From DAOTXK01 sp034430555 (GTDB lineage Bacteria > Chloroflexota > Anaerolineae > Aggregatilineales > Ch27): a stretch of DNA of 9,694 nucleotides. Location: positions 1-9,694 of the forward strand of contig DAOUEM010000323.1 in assembly GCA_034430555.1 (NCBI GenBank). The letters are read 5' to 3'. This document shows, one piece after another, positions 6,594 to 9,694 of the stretch. Position 1 is the stretch's first letter, and every line of letters starts with the position of its first letter. Under the pieces are notes generated by a model. That model did not search any database. It worked only from the letters and a program-made list of their open reading frames with translations, and was not told the DNA's origin. The position numbers were made by a program, and so were the translations under genes.

Positions 6594-7643
6594 GTGCAAT
6601 CCTTTTTTTGGAGACGGCTTGACGATTTGCAGGTCATCTATCGTTACCAATCACACATCGGCCGGGTCCAGCCCGATCAAGCGTCTATCCCCGTGTTGTT
6701 CTTGCAGCCGCTGCCGCCGGAAACCGACAATCCGCTGGCCGGCATGTTTCGGGCCGATGGCTTCAGCGAGATTTATACCTACACCGTCACCGACATCAGC
6801 AATGAGGCCGCGCTGGCCCTATCCGAAGTCGTCGAGCAGTTGATGACGCGGTACTACCCGCAGCAGGAACGCCTGATCGTGGTGGGCTGCGGCGACGGCG
6901 GCGTGTTGGGCCGGCGTTATGTGACATTCGGCGGCTACGAACGCGTGGCCTTTCTGTTCACGTTAGGCAGTTCGCACCGCCACAGCCAGTTGGCCTACCT
7001 GCGCGGCTCGATTTTTGAGCTGCGTGAAGGAGTGGAGGAACCGCCGCCCGTGGCCGCGCCGGCGCTGGATAAAACCATCCAGGTGAACATTTACAGTGAA
7101 CTGCTGATGAACAGCCTCGATCGCATGGACCAGGGCGTGCACCTGCCGGATGCGGTCAACATGGCGCTGCCGCTGGGACAGGAAGCGTTGTGCCGCGACG
7201 TGCTGACGTACAATGCGCTGCGCCAGTATCTACAGGGGGCACTCTGGGTGGTAACCGTGCGCCTGCACAGTCTGCACATGCACGGCCCGCCCGGCGAGCG
7301 TATGACCGGACCGTTTTGTTTCGAGGTGAACGGCTGGCGCGCGCCATTCGACGGTGTGTTTCGCGTGCCGATCGGCACCCGCTTTGATTTTGATCCGGCG
7401 CGCACGCTGCTGGGGACCATCATCTTCCCGCTGACGCAGATGGGACGCGCCGTTAACATAGGCTTCCGGCTGAAGGGCCTGGGGCCGTTAAGCGGGCAGC
7501 GACGCAAGCTGTTCACGTCCCTGCATACCCCACTGCGCGAAGCCAGCATCAGCGAGCATGTCCTGCAGGACAGCCTGGGTTCAGAAGTTGGCATCCAGGT
7601 CTATTGTGACCGTCCTGATTCTCTCATACAAAACCGATTATGA
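6594..7643 (+). CDS. Degenerate class-2-lipase-like alpha/beta hydrolase, probable pseudoenzyme
   Basis: This soluble protein of 349 residues starts at GTG 6594, the first start after an in-frame TAA, with only a weak GGGA upstream. Residues 30-215 follow the order of class-2/PGAP1-like lipases: a strand IPVLFLQPL (32-40) where VLVHG is usual, a nucleophile-elbow strand LIVVGCGDGG (94-103), the downstream block LGSSHRHSQLA (124-134) resembling LGTPHRGS, NIYSELL (165-171) resembling IYSxxD, and LPDAVNMALPLGQEAL (184-199) resembling the segment holding the catalytic His. At the three triad positions the protein has G100 for Ser, a Leu for Asp and Q196 for His, and the oxyanion HG is QP. Hydrolysis is therefore unlikely, and a binding or scaffold role is inferred. 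Residues 216-340 form a separate beta-rich domain I do not recognise. The stop overlaps the next gene's start (ATGA), implying coupled translation. Confidence 0.68.
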   Translation: MQSFFWRRLDDLQVIYRYQSHIGRVQPDQASIPVLFLQPLPPETDNPLAGMFRADGFSEIYTYTVTDISNEAALALSEVVEQLMTRYYPQQERLIVVGCGDGGVLGRRYVTFGGYERVAFLFTLGSSHRHSQLAYLRGSIFELREGVEEPPPVAAPALDKTIQVNIYSELLMNSLDRMDQGVHLPDAVNMALPLGQEALCRDVLTYNALRQYLQGALWVVTVRLHSLHMHGPPGERMTGPFCFEVNGWRAPFDGVFRVPIGTRFDFDPARTLLGTIIFPLTQMGRAVNIGFRLKGLGPLSGQRRKLFTSLHTPLREASISEHVLQDSLGSEVGIQVYCDRPDSLIQNRL

Positions 7644-9694
7644 CTGAAGAGCTTGAAGCATTAGTCAGCCATTTATTCGTGGTTGGCGGTCGGGCTGTCA
7701 GTGCGTCTCCGCCGGGCGCGCTGGTCCAGCTTGCCCCCAGGGACGCGCCGCAGAGCCGTGAGCGGGATGCGTTTTTTGCGCTCGTGCTGCCGACCAGCCA
7801 CGCCCAGGCCAAAGCCATGTTTTATGAGCGGCTGGTCCAACTGGCCGCGGAACGTTACTTTGCCAGCGCCAAGGCGGTGACGACCAGCCTGCGCCAGGTG
7901 CTGGCTTCGATCAACAGCGATCTATACCAGCACAACCAGGGGCACCCCAACCAGCCCTTTTACGCCGAAATGGTGTGCCTGGTGCTGCGCGGCCAGGACG
8001 CCTATATTGCCAGGTCGGATGGGGGTTTGGTGCTGCTGTGGCAGGATGGCGCGCTGCAGACGCTGCCGCTCGATATGCGGGACCCCGGCCTGGCCAATGG
8101 CCGACCGTTGGGCACCGTCCCCGATCCGGCGATCAAGATGGCGCGCTACCAGGTGGGGCCGGGCGATTTAATCGCGCTGAGCGACGCGAGCCTGGCCGGT
8201 ATTCCCAGGAAGGCGCTGCTCACGGCCGGGGCTTCCGGCGACGTCCAGGGCGCGGTCAGTCATCTCAAGGCGCAGCGCCTGGCCCAGGCGACGGCGATCG
8301 TCATGCAGTTCATTACGGCGGATATGCCGGACCCCGTGCCGCCCCGTCCGGCGGAGCAGCCGGGCGCGGCGACTCCGGCGCCGGCGGCGGCTCCCTCGGC
8401 AGCGGCTCCCTCGGCAGCGGCAACCCGGGCGCGGCGGCGTCTGTGGCGGCGCGGCAAATTGCCGGAATCCCCCGCCAGCGCCGGTCAGGCGGCTGGTCGT
8501 GCCGGAACAACACCAGCGGAAACCGGCCAGACATCCACGGAAGCCGCGAGAAAGAGCAGGCCGTCACTCCTGGAGCGCCTGCGAGGGCTGTTACAGCGTG
8601 GACGGAAGGGCCGGCAGACCCTGGCCGAATCGGCGGCGGCGGCGCAACCCCGGTTGGAGGAGATACAAACCGGCGGTCGCAGCGCGATTCTGCGGCTGGC
8701 CGGGCGCTTGTTGAACGTGCTGCGGCGCGGAGCACTGCGCTTGCAGGACAGTCTGGGGGCGCTGCGCCGGCTGGTCGATCGGTTGCTGCCGGAGCCGGAG
8801 CCGGGCAAACCGCCCTCGCTGCCGACGCCGGTCGCGGCGGGCGCGGCCATGCTGATCCCGGTGGCGGTGGTCCTGCTGGTGGTGGCGCTGGCGCTGAACA
8901 CGCGCGACGAGACAGCTTTTGAACGCTGTCTTTCCTACGTGCAGGAAGCGGCAGGCGCGGCCCGCCGGATCGACCAGAATAACCCGCAGGATTCCCTGGA
9001 CGCCTGGTATGGCGTGATGGAGGTGGTGAACGAGTGTCTGCCACGGCGGTCGGACGACCCCGATCTGCTGGCGATCCGGGCGGAAGCGTTGGGCCGGCTG
9101 GACGAGTTCGCCGGCGTGGTGCGCTGCCCAATGACGCCCCTCAAGCGATACCAGCCGGGCACGCAGCACCTGCGGGGACCGGTCCTGCATGGCGGGATTG
9201 ACCTCTACGTGCTGGATACCGAGCGCAGCATCATCTACCGGGAGACGCTCAACGAAGTCGGTAATGCCCTGGTAGGTGAAGGCGAGGTGATCGTGCAGCG
9301 TGGGGCGGCGATCGGCGAATTTGTCGTACGGGACCTGATGGATATCACCTGGCTGGTCGACGGCGGGGTTTCGCAGCGCAGCGCGCTGATCGCCCTGGAC
9401 CGCGAAGGTGTGCTGCTGGCCTATTCGCCGACGTTCCCACCGGCGACGGCCCAGGCACTCGTCGGCGCGGAGCGTTGGATTCGCCCGGTGGCGGTGGACT
9501 CCTGGCAGGGGCGGCTGTACATCCTGGACCCGGTCGCCAACCAGATCTGGCGCTACCAGCCGGCCGGGGGCGAGTATCCCGGCGGCCCGGAGGAATACTT
9601 CTCCGGCCCGAATCGCCCCGATATTTCCAATGCCGTAGACTTCGCCATCGATCTACAGGGGAACGTTTACATCTTGATGAGCGACGGGTCGATG
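7640..9694 (+). CDS. PP2C-like / transmembrane / beta-propeller-like protein, C-terminus beyond window
   Basis: The frame is open from ATG 7640 to the right edge, 685 codons without a stop. Residues 1 to about 225 resemble a PP2C (PPM) phosphatase: RERDAFFALVLP (40-51) in place of NEDAF, YIARSDGGLVLLW (122-134) in place of the NxGDSR strand, and GDLIALSDASL (175-185) in place of GDxLLLCSDGL. The DGxGGH motif is replaced by LPTSH (50-54), so metal binding and catalysis are doubtful. Residues 228-396 form a Pro/Ala-rich, strongly basic linker with short helical stretches. One transmembrane helix spans about 397-419. Outside are a helical segment (about 421-495) and strand repeats such as GIDLYVLD (519-526), GRLYILDPVANQIWRY (624-639) and GNVYILMSDG, typical of NHL/six-bladed propellers. 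The N-terminus would be cytoplasmic. Together with its coupled upstream partner it looks like an outside-to-inside sensor; this is inference. Confidence 0.75.
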   Translation, partial: MTEELEALVSHLFVVGGRAVSASPPGALVQLAPRDAPQSRERDAFFALVLPTSHAQAKAMFYERLVQLAAERYFASAKAVTTSLRQVLASINSDLYQHNQGHPNQPFYAEMVCLVLRGQDAYIARSDGGLVLLWQDGALQTLPLDMRDPGLANGRPLGTVPDPAIKMARYQVGPGDLIALSDASLAGIPRKALLTAGASGDVQGAVSHLKAQRLAQATAIVMQFITADMPDPVPPRPAEQPGAATPAPAAAPSAAAPSAAATRARRRLWRRGKLPESPASAGQAAGRAGTTPAETGQTSTEAARKSRPSLLERLRGLLQRGRKGRQTLAESAAAAQPRLEEIQTGGRSAILRLAGRLLNVLRRGALRLQDSLGALRRLVDRLLPEPEPGKPPSLPTPVAAGAAMLIPVAVVLLVVALALNTRDETAFERCLSYVQEAAGAARRIDQNNPQDSLDAWYGVMEVVNECLPRRSDDPDLLAIRAEALGRLDEFAGVVRCPMTPLKRYQPGTQHLRGPVLHGGIDLYVLDTERSIIYRETLNEVGNALVGEGEVIVQRGAAIGEFVVRDLMDITWLVDGGVSQRSALIALDREGVLLAYSPTFPPATAQALVGAERWIRPVAVDSWQGRLYILDPVANQIWRYQPAGGEYPGGPEEYFSGPNRPDISNAVDFAIDLQGNVYILMSDGSM
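8387..8421 (+). repeat. 15-bp tandem repeat in the linker of the PP2C-like gene
   Basis: GCGGCTCCCTCGGCA is present at 8387-8401 and 8402-8416 and begins a third copy (GCGGC, 8417-8421). The unit keeps the frame and encodes AAPSA, giving an Ala/Pro/Ser low-complexity linker between the PP2C-like domain and the membrane helix. The copies are identical at the DNA level, which suggests recent slippage and possible length variation between strains. Confidence 0.8.

Noticed and set aside
7975..8922. A 315-codon plus-strand frame rich in Gly, Ala and Arg
   Set aside because: It is a shifted frame inside the PP2C-like gene, whose own frame is open for 685 codons and encodes coherent domains.
8313..9190. 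Minus-strand frames of 138 to 272 codons
   Set aside because: They are Pro/Arg/Ala-rich antisense frames without domains, overlapping the PP2C-like gene.

Overview
The window reads as high-GC bacterial chromosome, with long tightly packed genes and almost no non-coding DNA. No taxonomic marker gene is present. The mix of an actinobacterial/Chloroflexi-like PEP carboxylase, a LarA homologue, a membrane-bound DUF1566/Lcl-type protein and a PP2C-like/membrane/beta-propeller protein suggests a Chloroflexota (Anaerolineae-like) genome. That placement is an inference from gene content, not a demonstrated assignment.

Layout. Positions 1-6353 carry one co-directional minus-strand block. Reading in its own direction it holds: a LarA-family nickel-pincer racemase (6353-5082); a class I SAM-binding, spermidine-synthase-like protein (5020-4193, GTG start); a five-helix membrane protein with an outward-facing C-type-lectin-like DUF1566 domain (about 4141-3008); phosphoenolpyruvate carboxylase (3003-268); and the 5' part of an HNH-type zinc-binding nuclease gene cut by the left edge (234-1). 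The membrane protein and ppc are separated by only 4 bases. The HNH fragment is about 42% GC, far below its neighbours, which suggests recent acquisition.

Positions 6354-6593 are a 240-base divergent intergenic region with a GC-rich hairpin on the larA side and a weak promoter candidate on the other side.

Positions 6594-9694 carry two plus-strand genes joined by an ATGA stop/start overlap. The first has the fold signature of a class-2-lipase-like alpha/beta hydrolase, but the nucleophile serine, acid and histidine positions all appear substituted. The second runs off the right edge. It has an N-terminal PP2C-like domain lacking the DGxGG metal motif, a low-complexity basic/Pro-Ala linker, one transmembrane helix and an outward-facing beta-propeller-like region. 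Two apparently catalytically dead proteins, one soluble and one membrane-spanning and translationally coupled, are the best candidate here for an undescribed sensing or scaffolding system.

The minus-strand genes do not form an obvious single pathway. LarA handles 2-hydroxyacid stereochemistry and PEP carboxylase is anaplerotic, so a shared carbon-metabolism theme is possible but unproven. The LarB, LarC and LarE proteins that make the LarA cofactor are not in this window.
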